The translations under genes and the position numbers were made by a program. The notes beneath the pieces are model-generated. The model was not told where the DNA came from. It did no database searches and worked only from the letters and a program-made list of their open reading frames with translations. Of a DNA stretch of 42,245 nucleotides, positions 1 through 10,169 are shown one piece after another. Position 1 is the first letter of the stretch, and every line of letters starts with the position of its first letter. The stretch is from Planctomycetia bacterium. GTDB lineage: Bacteria > Planctomycetota > Planctomycetia > Pirellulales > PNKZ01. The DNA lies in assembly GCA_021413845.1 (NCBI GenBank), contig JAIOPP010000082.1, positions 1 through 42,245 of the forward strand, written 5' to 3'.

Positions 1-38
1 AGCTCGTTGGGCTATCGACCCCCGGCACCCGAGGCCGT

Positions 39-89
39 TCAAGCTTGGTCTTTTCGCTACGCTGCGCTCCGCGAAAAGACCAAGCTTGA
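39..89. repeat. 19-bp perfect inverted repeat (hairpin) at the broken end of the DUF6797 gene
   Basis: Positions 39-57 and 71-89 are perfect reverse complements (19 bp) around a 13-base spacer. Both arms contain AAGCTT and end on the loop side in TTCGC/GCGAA. The hairpin lies directly before the point where the DUF6797 coding similarity begins (about 138). There is no T-run, so it does not look like a simple terminator. It could be a REP-like palindrome or the scar of a rearrangement. The dyad itself is certain; its role is unknown. Confidence 0.8.
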
Positions 90-2492
90 TTCTTGAAGAA
101 ACTAACGCAACACTTGGTATCACGCGTGGGGGCAGGTCAGTGCCGTCGCAAAAGTACGACGTCATTCACTACCTTCGCGAAACCTATCTCAAGCCGCACA
201 ATCCGTCGCAGTTTGTGCCGATCGACGACGCTTACCTTGCACGACTTCCCGTCGGCAACACGCGCGGACCCGAGCCGAGCAAGATCGAGCCGTGGAGCGC
301 GATGGACTACGGTCCCAATCTAACGCACACCTACGAAGTGCCGGGTGCGGCCCCGAACTTGGCATATAAGGGAATCGCCGTGCGACTCGATCCCGGCTCC
401 GGCGGCATTTCGCGCGGTCGACATTGGATGCTGTACGACGCAGACACGCTGCGCGTCGCCGCGGCTTGGAGCGCCGCCGGTCAGGAAAGCAACTTCATCG
501 ATTGGCGCGGCATTCAGTTGAACGGTGAGCACAACAGACATCCGCGTCTCGTCGGACCGATCGCGCTGGCCAACTCCTTCGGGCCAGGATGGGGAGATGC
601 GACCGGCTCGTTTCGTGACGACCGTCGGGTCGAGGGACGCGATGGTCGACGCTATGGCCCGCTACCGCGCGACTGGGCCAAGTTTCGCGGGCTGTACCAT
701 CACGGGCAACAAGTCGTGCTGTCCTATAGCATAGGTTCGACCGGCGTGCTTGAGCTGCCGCGGGTGCTTAGCGCCGACGAATCGTCGCATGGCCCGATCT
801 TTCTGCGCACGCTCAACATCGGGCCGCGCGACCGCGATCTGGTGCTCCAGATCGCCGAGCATCCGACGGCCGATGCGCAGCTCTCGGAGATCGCCGACAC
901 ACAGGACACCGTGGTGCTGTTTGCGCCGTTGAAGTTAGAGCCGTCGAAGAGTTCATCATTCCAACCGCTACGAGCCGGCTTTTCCCCCGCGAGCACGTCG
1001 GCAACGTGGATCGCCGAAGAGGGACGATTGCGGCTCCGTATTCCAGTCGGAAAGGAGCCGCTTCGCTTCACGGTCTGGACGACCGCCGTCGCAAAAGAAA
1101 ATCCGGCTGCGGTCGCGAAGTCGCAGCCGAGCGAATGGCTCGACGTCGTTCCCGAGTCGGATTTGGATTTGCAACCGCTGACGCAAGGGGGCCCGCCGCA
1201 CTGGCCGCAGAAGCTGCAAGCCCAAGCCGCGATCGGCTCCGACGTCGGCCCGTTCGCTGTCGACGTGTTGACCGCACCGACGGCGAATCCCTGGTTGGCG
1301 CAAATGCGGTTCACCGGCCTCGACTTTTTCCCCGACGGCCGCATCGCCGTCTGCACCTGGGACGGCGACGTCTGGTCGGTCGAAGATTCACGTGATCTGT
1401 CGCGATCAACTCGCCGTGCTGCACGATCTCAACGGCGACGGTGAAACCGATTTTTACGAGTGCTTGAACAACGATCACCAAGTCACCGAGCATTTCCACG
1501 AATTCGCCATGGGACTACAGACGGACGCCGCCGGAAATTTCTATTATGCCAAGTCGGGACGACATGCGTTGCCGGCCGTCGTGCCGCATCACGGCACGTT
1601 ATTGCGAGTCAGCCGCGATGGTTCGCAAACGGACATCTTGGCGAACGGATTTCGCGCTGCGAACGGCGTCTGCCTCAACCCGGACGGTTCGTTCGTAGTC
1701 ACCGATCAAGAGGGATTTTGGAACCCGAAGAATCGCATCAACTGGGTTACGCTCGCACCGTCGGGCAAGCCGAAGTTCTACGGCAACATGTTCGGCTATA
1801 CCGACGTGACCGACTCTTCCGACGCGGCGATGGAGCCGCCGCTCTGCTGGATCACCAACGCCTTCGACCGCTCACCGGCCGAGCTGCTGTGGGTCGAAAA
1901 TAATCGCTGGGGGCCGCTCCAAGGGTCGCTGCTGAATCTCTCGTATGGCAACGGCAAAGTGTTTCTCGTTCCTCACGAGCGGGTTCGCGGCAAAATGCAA
2001 GGCGGGATGATCGCGTTGCCGATGCCGCCGTTTCCCACCGGCGTGATGCGCGGTCGATTTCATCCGACCGAGGGACAACTCTATTTGTGCGGCATGTTCG
2101 CTTGGGCCGGCAGCGCGACGCAGCCAGGAGGACTGTATCGACTGCGGGCGACGGGCCGGCCGATTCACTTACCCATCGGGTTGCAGGCGACGAAGTCGGG
2201 CATCAGCCTCAACTTCACCGAACCGCTCGATCCCAAGACCGTCGCGGCCGGCAAGGTGCGGATCAAAACTTGGTCTCTCAAACGAACGGCCCAATACGGC
2301 TCCAAGCACTTCGACGAAAAACCGCTCGACGTTCGCAGCGCCACGCTCTCGCCGGACCGCAAGACGGTGCTCCTCGACGTGCCGGGCATTCGCCCCACCT
2401 GGTGCATGGAAATTAAGTACGAGTTTGGATCCGCCGACGGAGTGCCCGTGCCGGGAGTCATCCACAACACGATTCATGAACTAGCAGACTAA
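86..2492 (+). pseudogene. Degraded DUF6797 / beta-propeller protein (5'-truncated, internally deleted, frameshifted)
   Basis: Two open frames carry consecutive parts of one protein. Positions 86-1444 carry the DUF6797 half (motifs such as KYDVIHYLRE, RGPEPSKIEPWSAMDYGPN and GRDGRRYGPLPRDWAKFRGL). Positions 1392-2492 carry the sugar-dehydrogenase-like propeller half (HDLNGDGETDFYE, EHFHEFAMGLQTDAAGNFYY, VTDQEGFWNPKNRINWV) and the natural C-terminus. The frame changes near 1385. From memory of the family, about 35-40 residues between 'WDGDVW' and 'KIHVICRDQ' are also missing, so this is a deletion plus frameshift rather than a single-base error. The N-terminus (signal peptide, haem-binding region) is absent: similarity starts abruptly at about 138, after a hairpin. 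Intact homologues are secreted planctomycete proteins linked to cytochrome-type electron transfer. A functional product is unlikely. Confidence 0.8.
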
Positions 2493-2723
2493 AAGCCACG
2501 GCAACGAGATTCCAATGAAAATGTCGTATTCCGACTAGAGGACGGCAAATGGGATTCCCGACTGGAGTCGGAGAAAGCATTCGGCCGATGGCGGGACATC
2601 GCCGGCGTCCTCATGAGGCAAGCCGAAAATTCGGGCGAGGATGTCCGGCTGTGGGATGAGGAACACTGCCGCGAGCAGCATGAGAAGAAGTCAGATCTAA
2701 CGACGAAGGAATCAATCAGATGA
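2493..2723 (+). pseudogene. C-terminal remnant of an unidentified gene
   Basis: After the DUF6797 stop, the same frame stays open for 76 codons to a TGA at 2721-2723. It encodes a charged, protein-like sequence (for example RLEDGKWDSRLESEKAFGRW and EDVRLWDEEHCREQHEKK). There is no convincing start codon or ribosome binding site. The stop overlaps the next ATG as ATGA, the usual signature of two coupled genes, which suggests the tail of a real gene whose front has been lost. The family was not recognised. Confidence 0.4.
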
Positions 2724-2836
2724 ATGCATCAGCCAAGAGGCATGTGACGTGCTGTCTGATTGCCGGAGTGGCTTTCGTAAGCTTTCGCCGCCAAGATCCG
2801 GGAGACGGTCGATGTAACGGCTCCGAAAAGAATTAG
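2720..2836 (+). pseudogene. N-terminal remnant with signal-peptide-like start, 38 codons
   Basis: The ATG at 2720 overlaps the preceding TGA (ATGA). An AAGGA sequence at 2705-2709 is suitably placed as a ribosome binding site. The product begins MNASAKRHVTCCLIAGVAFVS, a basic N-terminus followed by a hydrophobic stretch as in a signal peptide, and stops after 38 residues. It is probably the surviving 5' end of a gene for an exported protein that was coupled to the gene before it. An expressed 38-residue peptide cannot be excluded. Confidence 0.35.
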
Positions 2837-2883
2837 ATTATTCCAACGCACCAGCCATGCGATTCGCTCTCGAGACCGTATTG

Positions 2884-3300
2884 ATGAAACAGCTCCTCGC
2901 GTCCTTAACCGTTTGTCTACTGACCTGTGCCGCGGCCGTCGCCGACGACCGCGTTTCGTTCAATCATGAAGTGCGTCCGATTTTGTCGGAGAATTGTTTT
3001 TACTGCCACGGCCCGGACGCGGCGCATCGCCAAGCCGATCTGCGACTTGATCTGCGAGACGACGCAATTGCAGCCAAGGCCTTTGTTCCGGGTAAGCCCG
3101 ACGATAGCCGAATCATCGAACGCATTAGTTCCGCCGCCGATGAGCTCATGCCACCGCCGACATCGAACAAAAGCCTGACCGCGCGGGAAAAAGAAATTCT
3201 CCGCCGCTGGATCGCCGAAGGGGCCGAGTACGAGGGGCACTGGGCATTGGTCGCCCCTCAATCGCCGCCGATCCCTAAGGTCGAACCCCTTTTGATTTAA
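2884..3300 (+). pseudogene. Truncated PSCyt1 (planctomycete cytochrome c) domain protein
   Basis: The 138-residue product has a signal peptide (MKQLLASLTVCLLTCAAAVA), followed by a textbook PSCyt1 domain: NHEVRPILSENCFYCHGPD with the CXXCH haem site, then LRLDLRDDA, a PDDSRIIERI segment, LMPPP, and LTAREKEILRRWIAEGAEYEGHW. Intact relatives continue for several hundred residues through DUF1549 and DUF1553 domains. This one stops a few residues after the haem domain (IPKVEPLLI), 13 bases from the 3' end of a tRNA gene. I chose the ATG at 2884 because it starts the signal peptide; 2857 is an in-frame alternative. It could still yield a small secreted cytochrome, but a truncated gene is the simpler reading. 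Confidence 0.75.
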
Positions 3301-3313
3301 GCACTTACTCAAG

Positions 3314-3396
3314 CGGAGGACATGGGATTCGAACCCACAACCCATTGCTGGGCATCTGATTTCGAGTCAGACCGCTGGCCAGTTCGCTTATCCTCC
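3314..3396 (-). tRNA. tRNA-Ser (anticodon CGA)
   Basis: On the minus strand, GGAGGAT (3396-3390) pairs with GTCCTCC near 3321-3315. The anticodon arm is TCTGA-CTCGAAA-TCAGA, giving anticodon CGA (serine). A long variable arm (CCCA/TGGG with a GCAA loop) fits a class II tRNA. The T arm has loop TTCGAAT closed by GTGGG/CCCAT. CCA is not encoded. An acceptor register shifted by one base (starting with C at 3397) also pairs, so the ends could move by one base. Its 3' end faces the truncated PSCyt1 gene. Confidence 0.9.
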
Positions 3397-3761
3397 GGAA
3401 CCAGAACTCACAATGTTACAAACCTCGGGGGATGAAGACAAGCGAGGTTCGCCGCGACCGCGAACCTCTTGTTTTCCTCGTAATATTCGGCTTTCTCGGC
3501 GCTCAAGCAGCAGCGGCGGAAGCGTTTCACAGGCCCACGCCTCCGGCTTCCGTGGCTTGTCTCTTCCGCCGGCGACCTTTAGAACAGCGAATTCGCCTCT
3601 CGCCCAAGCTCCTTTTCCGACTAAGATCTCCCCGCGATCGCGTCGGGTTATCTTGCCGGTCGGCGGTTTCGATCGATCGTTTTCCGCGCCCATCGTAAAG
3701 TTGCTGCAAGAAGGTTCGTTCGTTCCGCTCACTTCGCTCATAGATCTCGGGAGCCCCGCCC
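3397..3761. other. Intergenic region between tRNA-Ser and the AAA+ operon
   Basis: I see no credible gene here: open frames in this stretch have arginine/serine-rich, non-protein-like translations. It contains the hairpin at 3444-3468 and must hold the promoters of the leftward tRNA and the rightward AAA+ operon, though no clear -35/-10 pair stands out. A GGGAG ribosome binding site (3749-3753) precedes the AAA+ gene by 8 bases. Confidence 0.6.
3444..3468 (+). terminator. Candidate rho-independent terminator
   Basis: GAGGTTCGC (3444-3452) and GCGAACCTC (3460-3468) form a perfect 9-bp stem with a 7-base loop, followed by TTGTTTTCC. In the plus orientation this resembles an intrinsic terminator, which could stop transcripts arriving from the degraded region. 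The U-tract is interrupted by a G, so efficiency is uncertain. Confidence 0.45.
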
Positions 3762-5107
<1,346 letters not shown>

Positions 5108-5111
<4 letters not shown>

Positions 5112-6373
5112 CGACGGCTCGACTACTGCGCGGGATGCATCTGCTGAACCTGGGCCGCACGGCCGAGGCCGAGCGCGAGTTTCGCGCTGCGCTCGCCGAA
5201 GACGCCGGCGATCCGCAGGCCCACGCCTTGCTCGCGCGCTGCTTGTTGGAACGCAAAGAATACGACGAAGCGACGCGCGAAGCCGAGACCGCCGTGGGGC
5301 TCGCGCCCGATGCCGCCGACGTTCACTTCGCGCTCGCTCAAGTTTGGCGTGAGCGGCAATATCCGGATCGGGCCGCGCGCTCGGCCGACGAAGCGATTCG
5401 GCTCGATCCCGAGAATGCCGACTATTACGCCTTTCGCGCCTTGCTCTATTTCGAGGCCGGTCGTTGGAACGAAGCTCTCACGGCCGCCGAGACGGGCCTG
5501 CGCTGCAACTCGGAGCATGTCGCTTGCAACAACTTCCGCGCGATGGCGCTCGTGAAGCTCGGCCGACGAAGCGAAGCGGGACAAACGATCGATGCCGCCT
5601 TGGCGCGCGATCCCGAAGATGCGTTCAGCCATGCGAACAAAGGCTGGGCGTTGCTCGAAGCACGCAAGCCCCAAGAAGCGATGCTGCATTTTCGCGAAGC
5701 GCTCCGACTCGATCCGACGATGGAATATGCGCGCGTCGGCATCGTCGAAGCGTTGAAGGCACGCAATCCGATCTATGCGTTGTTTCTGCGCTACATGCTC
5801 TGGATGTTGAAGCTGCCGTCGCAAACGCAGTGGGCCATCGTGATCGGCGGTTACTTCGGTCAGAAATTTCTCGGTAATCTTGCCGACAATAATCCGGCGC
5901 TTGCGCCGGTGCTCTACGTCATCATTATCGCGTATATCGTCTTCGCGATTTTCACTTGGCTCGCTCGGCCGGTGTTCAATCTTTTGCTGCGGCTGCATCC
6001 CTTCGGTCGGCTCGCGCTATCGACCGAAGAGATTCGCGAGACGAATTGGATCGGCGGCTACTTCCTTGCCGCGATCCTCTGCTTCGGGCTTTCCTTCATT
6101 CCGGACTGGTGGGTAATTCTCCGGCTGCCATCGCTGTGGATCGCACTCTCGACGATGCCGTTGTTCCTCGTGTTTCGCTGTGCCGAAGGCTGGCCGAGAA
6201 CGACGATGATCTGCGTCGTCGCCGCGCTCGGGATCCTGACCATCATGTGGCCGGCCGCGATCTATACGGCCGAGTTCGATACGGCCGAGCAACTCGCGTC
6301 CGTATTCTGGATGATCTTCATCGGCTCGATCTGGGGCGGACAATTGATCGCCGGAGCCCGAGTTCGACGCTAA
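5108..6373 (+). CDS. TPR-repeat integral membrane protein
   Basis: The 421-residue protein begins at an ATG overlapping the AAA+ stop codon (ATGA). Residues 1 to about 210 are consecutive TPR units (for example LLNLGRTAEAEREFRAALAE, then ALLARCLLERKEYDEATREA and WALLEARKPQEAMLHFREAL). The remainder is strongly hydrophobic with about six membrane segments (for example VLYVIIIAYIVFAIFTWLA, LAAILCFGLSFI, LWIALSTMPLFLVF, ICVVAALGILTIMW). It is probably a cytoplasmic TPR scaffold anchored in the inner membrane that recruits the co-expressed AAA+ ATPase. The open frame continues upstream inside the AAA+ gene, but that part is out-of-frame sequence and not coding. No closer family was recognised. 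Confidence 0.85.
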
Positions 6374-6489
6374 CGCCGCACTTCGCCGAGCCGCCGAAAT
6401 CGTACCGGTCGCCTCGGCCGGATAGCGGCGGCCTGCGTAGAATACATCGGGCCTTTCCGTTCGACGCATCCCAGCAAGGCACGCGCATC

Positions 6490-6942
6490 ATGGCAACGCT
6501 GCAATTCGGCGGTGAAGAACGCTTCGTCGCCCCACCGACGAAAGTTTACGCGCTCCTGACCGATCTCGACGGCCTTGCGGCCAGCATCCCGGACTTGGTG
6601 TCGGCCGAACGTGTCGACGAGCGAACGTTGCAATGCACGGTTCGGCCCGGCTTCTCGTTCTTACGGGGCACGATGAAGCTGCGGATCACGCTCGACGATC
6701 TCGCGCCGCCGAGCGCGGCGACGCTCAAGATCGACGCACAAGGAATCGGCGTCGCGATGAAAGTCGTTTCGCAGATGCAGATCGATGCCGACGGCACGGG
6801 GACGAAGATCGTTTGGCGAGCCGAAGTGCCGGAAATGAAAGGGCTCGTCGCGACGGTGAGCCCGGGCCTCGTCAAAGCGGCGGCGGATCAAGTGATCCGC
6901 CACGGCTGGCGACAGATGCACGAGAAACTCGGCGAGGTTTGA
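6490..6942 (+). CDS. CoxG-like SRPBCC-fold protein
   Basis: The 150-residue protein has the CoxG (carbon monoxide dehydrogenase subunit G)/SRPBCC pattern: FGGEERFVAPPTKVYALLTD near the N-terminus, SIPDLVSAERVDERTLQC, a central region (GFSFLRGTMKLRITLDDL), and a long C-terminal helix (LVKAAADQVIRHGWRQMHEKL). The fold forms a hydrophobic cavity for lipids or small ligands. No CO dehydrogenase genes are nearby, so the name describes only the fold. AAGG about 10 bases upstream supports the ATG at 6490. It lies 116 bases after the TPR membrane gene on the same strand and may belong to the same operon. Confidence 0.85.
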   Translation: MATLQFGGEERFVAPPTKVYALLTDLDGLAASIPDLVSAERVDERTLQCTVRPGFSFLRGTMKLRITLDDLAPPSAATLKIDAQGIGVAMKVVSQMQIDADGTGTKIVWRAEVPEMKGLVATVSPGLVKAAADQVIRHGWRQMHEKLGEV

Positions 6943-7010
6943 AGGCGTTGCCGAGGTTTATACAAGCGTCGGCGCACGATGGTTACGGAACGTGGAACGT
7001 GTCTACTACT

Positions 7011-8192
7011 TTAGGAAAATGCGGCGAACTCTTTGCCCAGCAGGGCTGCGGCGATTTTGAGTTGCATGATCTCGTCGGTTCCTTCATAGATGCGGCAGAC
7101 GCGAACGTCTTGCAGGTGTCTGCCGACGCGATACAACTCGCTCCACCCTCGGCCGCCGAAGATTTGCACGGCCCGATCGGCCGCATCCCACGCGGCATTG
7201 GAAGCGAAGAACTTCGCTTCGGCCACGCGTAGGTCCGCTTCGGAGTGTAATGCTTTGTCGTTGGGGTTTTCGTCGCTCGCTTGTTTCGCCAGCGCCGCGC
7301 GCTCGACGAGAGCATCGCTCGCCGCCCGCGCCATTTCGATGTGCGCGACGTGCGCTTGCACGAGTTGATGCTTGCCGATCGGCTTGCCGTGTTGGCTGCG
7401 CTCATGGCACCAGCGCAGCGATTCGTCCAAGCAATCTTCGATCACGCCGACGCATCCCGCGGCAACGCTCAAGCGTCCGGAGATCAGCGTTCCCATCGCC
7501 ACGCGAAAGCCTTCTCCTTCTTCTCCGAGCAAGTTGCCGACCTGCACCGGATGGTCGTTCATCTGAAACATGCCGGTGTTCGCCGTGAACATGCCGAGCT
7601 TGGCCGGCATGTCTTCGCGCTCGAAGGTCTCGCCGGCCGTGTCGACGATGAAGGCGCTCATGCGCCGCTCGCGCCCTTCCTTATCGGCCGGATAGGCGAA
7701 CGCCACGACCGCATCGGCGATCGCGCCGTTCGAGATCAAATACTTCACGCCGTTTAGAAGGAATCGGTCGCCGTCGCGACGATACGTCGTCGTCAGTTCC
7801 AAAGGGTTCGAGCCGGCGTCGGGCTCCGTCAGCCCGAACGCAAGAATACATTTTCCTTGCACCGAGGCAGGGAGGTAGCGCTGCTTCTGCTCCTCGTTGC
7901 CGAACTTCATGATCGGATACTGGCCGATCGAAGTATGCCCGGAGAAGAACGTTCGGACGCCGGTCCCTTCGCGTCCGAGCCGAGCAAGACACTTTGCATA
8001 GGTCGGCGCATCGGCACCCCGACCGCCGTACTTCGTCGGCACCGGAATGCCGAGAATCTGAAAGCGATGGGCCAGCGGAACGGTTTGAGCGTTAAAACGA
8101 TGCTCGACGTAACAGAGTTCTTCGGCCGGTCGAAGCTCACGGCAGAAAGAGTCGACATCGGCCAGGACTTGGCTTTGCGAGGCGTGCGGCAT
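7011..8192 (-). CDS. Acyl-CoA dehydrogenase
   Basis: The 393-residue protein matches the standard length of soluble FAD-dependent acyl-CoA dehydrogenases, which oxidise acyl-CoA to trans-2-enoyl-CoA and pass electrons to ETF. Visible motifs are KYGGRGAD in the N-terminal helical domain, AFGLTEPDAGSN in the flavin/substrate beta domain, GRLSVAAGCVGV in the C-terminal domain, QIFGGRGWSELYRVGRHLQDVR, and the family-typical RIYEGTDEI with a likely catalytic glutamate at about 370. A GGAG sequence sits about 7 bases before the start. It converges with the CoxG-like gene and appears monocistronic. Substrate chain length cannot be judged by eye. Confidence 0.92.
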   Translation of the reverse strand: MPHASQSQVLADVDSFCRELRPAEELCYVEHRFNAQTVPLAHRFQILGIPVPTKYGGRGADAPTYAKCLARLGREGTGVRTFFSGHTSIGQYPIMKFGNEEQKQRYLPASVQGKCILAFGLTEPDAGSNPLELTTTYRRDGDRFLLNGVKYLISNGAIADAVVAFAYPADKEGRERRMSAFIVDTAGETFEREDMPAKLGMFTANTGMFQMNDHPVQVGNLLGEEGEGFRVAMGTLISGRLSVAAGCVGVIEDCLDESLRWCHERSQHGKPIGKHQLVQAHVAHIEMARAASDALVERAALAKQASDENPNDKALHSEADLRVAEAKFFASNAAWDAADRAVQIFGGRGWSELYRVGRHLQDVRVCRIYEGTDEIMQLKIAAALLGKEFAAFS

Positions 8193-8378
8193 AAGGTTTC
8201 TCCATCTACCTTAATTGTACGCCTCATCGCTCGCAGGCACGCTACAAGTCCGTTACGAATTCGGGGAAGTCGTTGCCGGCACTTCGGTTGCGCGTCCGAA
8301 ACGCGAATCCGACATCCGACCCGCCACGGTAATTTCGCCTCTTCAAACACGTAGCTAGCGGAAGCGCAGACAAGAAAC

Positions 8379-8413
8379 TTGACATGGCCCGGAATCGCCT
8401 GCTAGTCTAAAAT
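8379..8413 (+). promoter_or_regulatory. Candidate sigma-70-type promoter
   Basis: A perfect TTGACA lies at 8379-8384. Downstream, TAGTCT (8403-8408, 18-base spacer) is the best-placed -10; TAAAAT (8408-8413) is a better hexamer but sits too far away. The site faces the secreted-protein gene at 8602. Only the -35 is strong. Confidence 0.4.
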
Positions 8414-8477
8414 GTAAATCGTTAGTAGCATTAGAGTTAGTCGGGATAGCGTCAGGAAACGTCCGCTCGTTTCGAGA

Positions 8478-8512
8478 ACTTCGCTCGTCGTCGCGCTAGC
8501 GCGTCGCGAAGT
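8478..8512. repeat. REP-like imperfect palindrome
   Basis: ACTTCGC (8478-8484) and GCGAAGT (8506-8512) flank an inner perfect 12-bp palindrome CGCGCTAGCGCG (8492-8503). The pattern TTCGCT...GCGCT...CGCGAA recalls the hairpin at 39-89, which has the same order of short blocks. It lies in the leader of the next gene and may be an intergenic repeat of this genome or an mRNA structure. Confidence 0.5.
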
Positions 8513-8601
8513 ATGTTTGGTTGGTGATCGCGCCGTGCACTTCATCGCCGCGGCCCGATCGTTCGTGCATGCCCCACATCTATCTGTTCAGGATCGTCCT
8601 C

Positions 8602-10053
8602 ATGCCGGTATCGCCGCGCCGCTGTTTTTCCTTTGCTCGCGAACATTGCCTTGCGATGGCGGTAGGTTTTGCGCTCGTGGTCGTTTCGGTCTCGGGTCCG
8701 TTCGTTGAAGTCGCCGCAGCGCAAGAAGCGGCCGTCGACGCAGCACCGAAGATCATGACGCAAGGGGTGAAGGCCGACGGCTCGACCCCCGCCGACGTGA
8801 CGAAGTTGATGGAGAATCCCAAGCTTGCCACGCAATTGCGTGCGCTTGTCATCCCGATCTTGAATCAAGGGAAAGCGGCGAGTCAGCAAGAAACCGATAA
8901 CGTCGATACTTGGACGATCTATCGCATCTCCGAATTAACCTGGCCGCCCAAAGACGCCAAGGACACTCCCGAACAGCGGCGCATGCTCCTCAAATCGCGC
9001 GAGCTATTAAAGCTCTCGGGCACTGCACCTCTCCCGGATCTACACGACCGCATCAACGCTACGTTGCTGGCGAACCTTCCGGCGATGATTGCCGACAAAG
9101 AGTATTCTCTGGGCGTCCGCTACAACGCGATGCTGCTGCTCGGGCAGCTCGATCGCATCGAGCCGGACGGCGTCACGCAACGGGCCGCCGCACCGCTCGA
9201 TGCCGCGGAACCGATTCTGATCGGCGCTTCGCAAAGCACGCAACTGCCCGAAGTGTTGCGTGTGGGAGCGTTCATCGGCTTGGCACGCCACACGGAACTG
9301 CAACTCGGCGGCGCCAATCGTCCGGCCATTGCGGCCGAGGCGCTGAAATACCTCACCGCCACGGCCTTACCTGCCGGAATCTCGCAAAACGGCCTGCATT
9401 GGCTCCGAAAGCTCTCGATGCAGATCGTGATGGGCCTGTCGACGAAAGGGAGCGACGTCAATCGACCGGAATTCGTGAAAGCTCTGCAAGCGATTTTGGC
9501 GGATGAAAAGCAACCGCTGTTCTTGCGCCGCGATGCCGCCTTGGCGATCGGGCACATGGACCCGAACACGATTGCCGCCGGGGCGAAGCCGGAAGATGTC
9601 GTGAAGGCGCTGACCAACCTGACGCTGGCGATCACGAAAGCCGGCTCGCCGCGCGAGAACCCGGAAGCGATCGCCGATCTCACGAAACCGGAAGACGTGT
9701 TGCAAACGCCGACCGAAGAGAACAAGAAGGCCTTCGCCGACGCGGTCGCCTACTACTTGAACTGCATCGCGACCGGTCTCGGCGGCCGCAACGAAGCGCG
9801 CGGCTTGTTGAAGATCGCCACCGGCGAAACCAAAACGCAAGCGACGACGCTTCTCAACACCTATGTCAACCCGATGGTCACGGCGCTGGGACGATCGAAT
9901 GCGACCCCAGAGAAACTCGTGAACGATCTCGTAGCGCAGCATACGAAGTTGTCGACGTGGGCCGGACAAAACAAGTTGGCCGCGCCGCCGCCGAATGCCG
10001 TGGATCTCAATCAACCGCCCGGTGGCCGAACGACTTCGGTCACGCCGCGGTAG
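8602..10053 (+). CDS. Secreted protein of unknown function (helical, alanine/leucine-rich)
   Basis: The 483-residue protein starts at an ATG preceded by AGGA with 8-base spacing. An earlier in-frame ATG at 8521 lacks a signal. The N-terminus is a signal peptide (basic SPRRC region, then MAVGFALVVVSVSGPFVEV and cleavage near VAAAQEA). The mature part is mostly amphipathic helix and reads like irregular HEAT/ARM repeats (for example ALAIGHMDPNTIAAG, FIGLARHTELQLGG). The C-terminus is proline-rich (LAAPPPNAVDLNQPPGG). No catalytic motif is visible. It lies 116 bases ahead of the HEAT-repeat lipoprotein gene on the same strand, so both products are likely to act in the periplasm, perhaps together. 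The specific family was not recognised. Confidence 0.75.
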   Translation: MPVSPRRCFSFAREHCLAMAVGFALVVVSVSGPFVEVAAAQEAAVDAAPKIMTQGVKADGSTPADVTKLMENPKLATQLRALVIPILNQGKAASQQETDNVDTWTIYRISELTWPPKDAKDTPEQRRMLLKSRELLKLSGTAPLPDLHDRINATLLANLPAMIADKEYSLGVRYNAMLLLGQLDRIEPDGVTQRAAAPLDAAEPILIGASQSTQLPEVLRVGAFIGLARHTELQLGGANRPAIAAEALKYLTATALPAGISQNGLHWLRKLSMQIVMGLSTKGSDVNRPEFVKALQAILADEKQPLFLRRDAALAIGHMDPNTIAAGAKPEDVVKALTNLTLAITKAGSPRENPEAIADLTKPEDVLQTPTEENKKAFADAVAYYLNCIATGLGGRNEARGLLKIATGETKTQATTLLNTYVNPMVTALGRSNATPEKLVNDLVAQHTKLSTWAGQNKLAAPPPNAVDLNQPPGGRTTSVTPR

Positions 10054-10169
10054 AAGTTGGTCGGAAGCTCTGTCATGATCAGTGGTGGGCAAGCACGGTA
10101 CTAGGATGGTGCCGCAGATTCGCTCGAGTCGGTTCGTCGTGTCGCACGCGTGCAAAAGGAGTTGCGCCG

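Larger units (their letters stand above)
8193..8601. other. Intergenic region between the acyl-CoA dehydrogenase and the secreted 483-aa protein
   Basis: No gene is supported here. The region holds a candidate promoter (8379-8413), an imperfect palindrome (8478-8512) and the ribosome binding site of the downstream gene (AGGA at 8590-8593). The leader between promoter and start codon would be nearly 190 bases, long enough to carry regulatory structure. Confidence 0.6.

Noticed and set aside
1385-1445. DUF6797 frameshift as a simple sequencing error
   Set aside because: From memory of the family, a block of roughly 35-40 residues also seems to be missing at the junction and the 5' end is lost, so a single-base error does not explain it. 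Reads would be needed to settle this.
5123-5998. 291-codon minus-strand open frame
   Set aside because: Antisense to the TPR repeats and without recognisable motifs.
6490-6942. Carbon monoxide dehydrogenase locus
   Set aside because: Only the CoxG-type fold is present; no large, medium or small CODH subunits or MoxR-type CoxD ATPase are nearby, and the neighbouring AAA+ protein is of the Cdc48/FtsH type.
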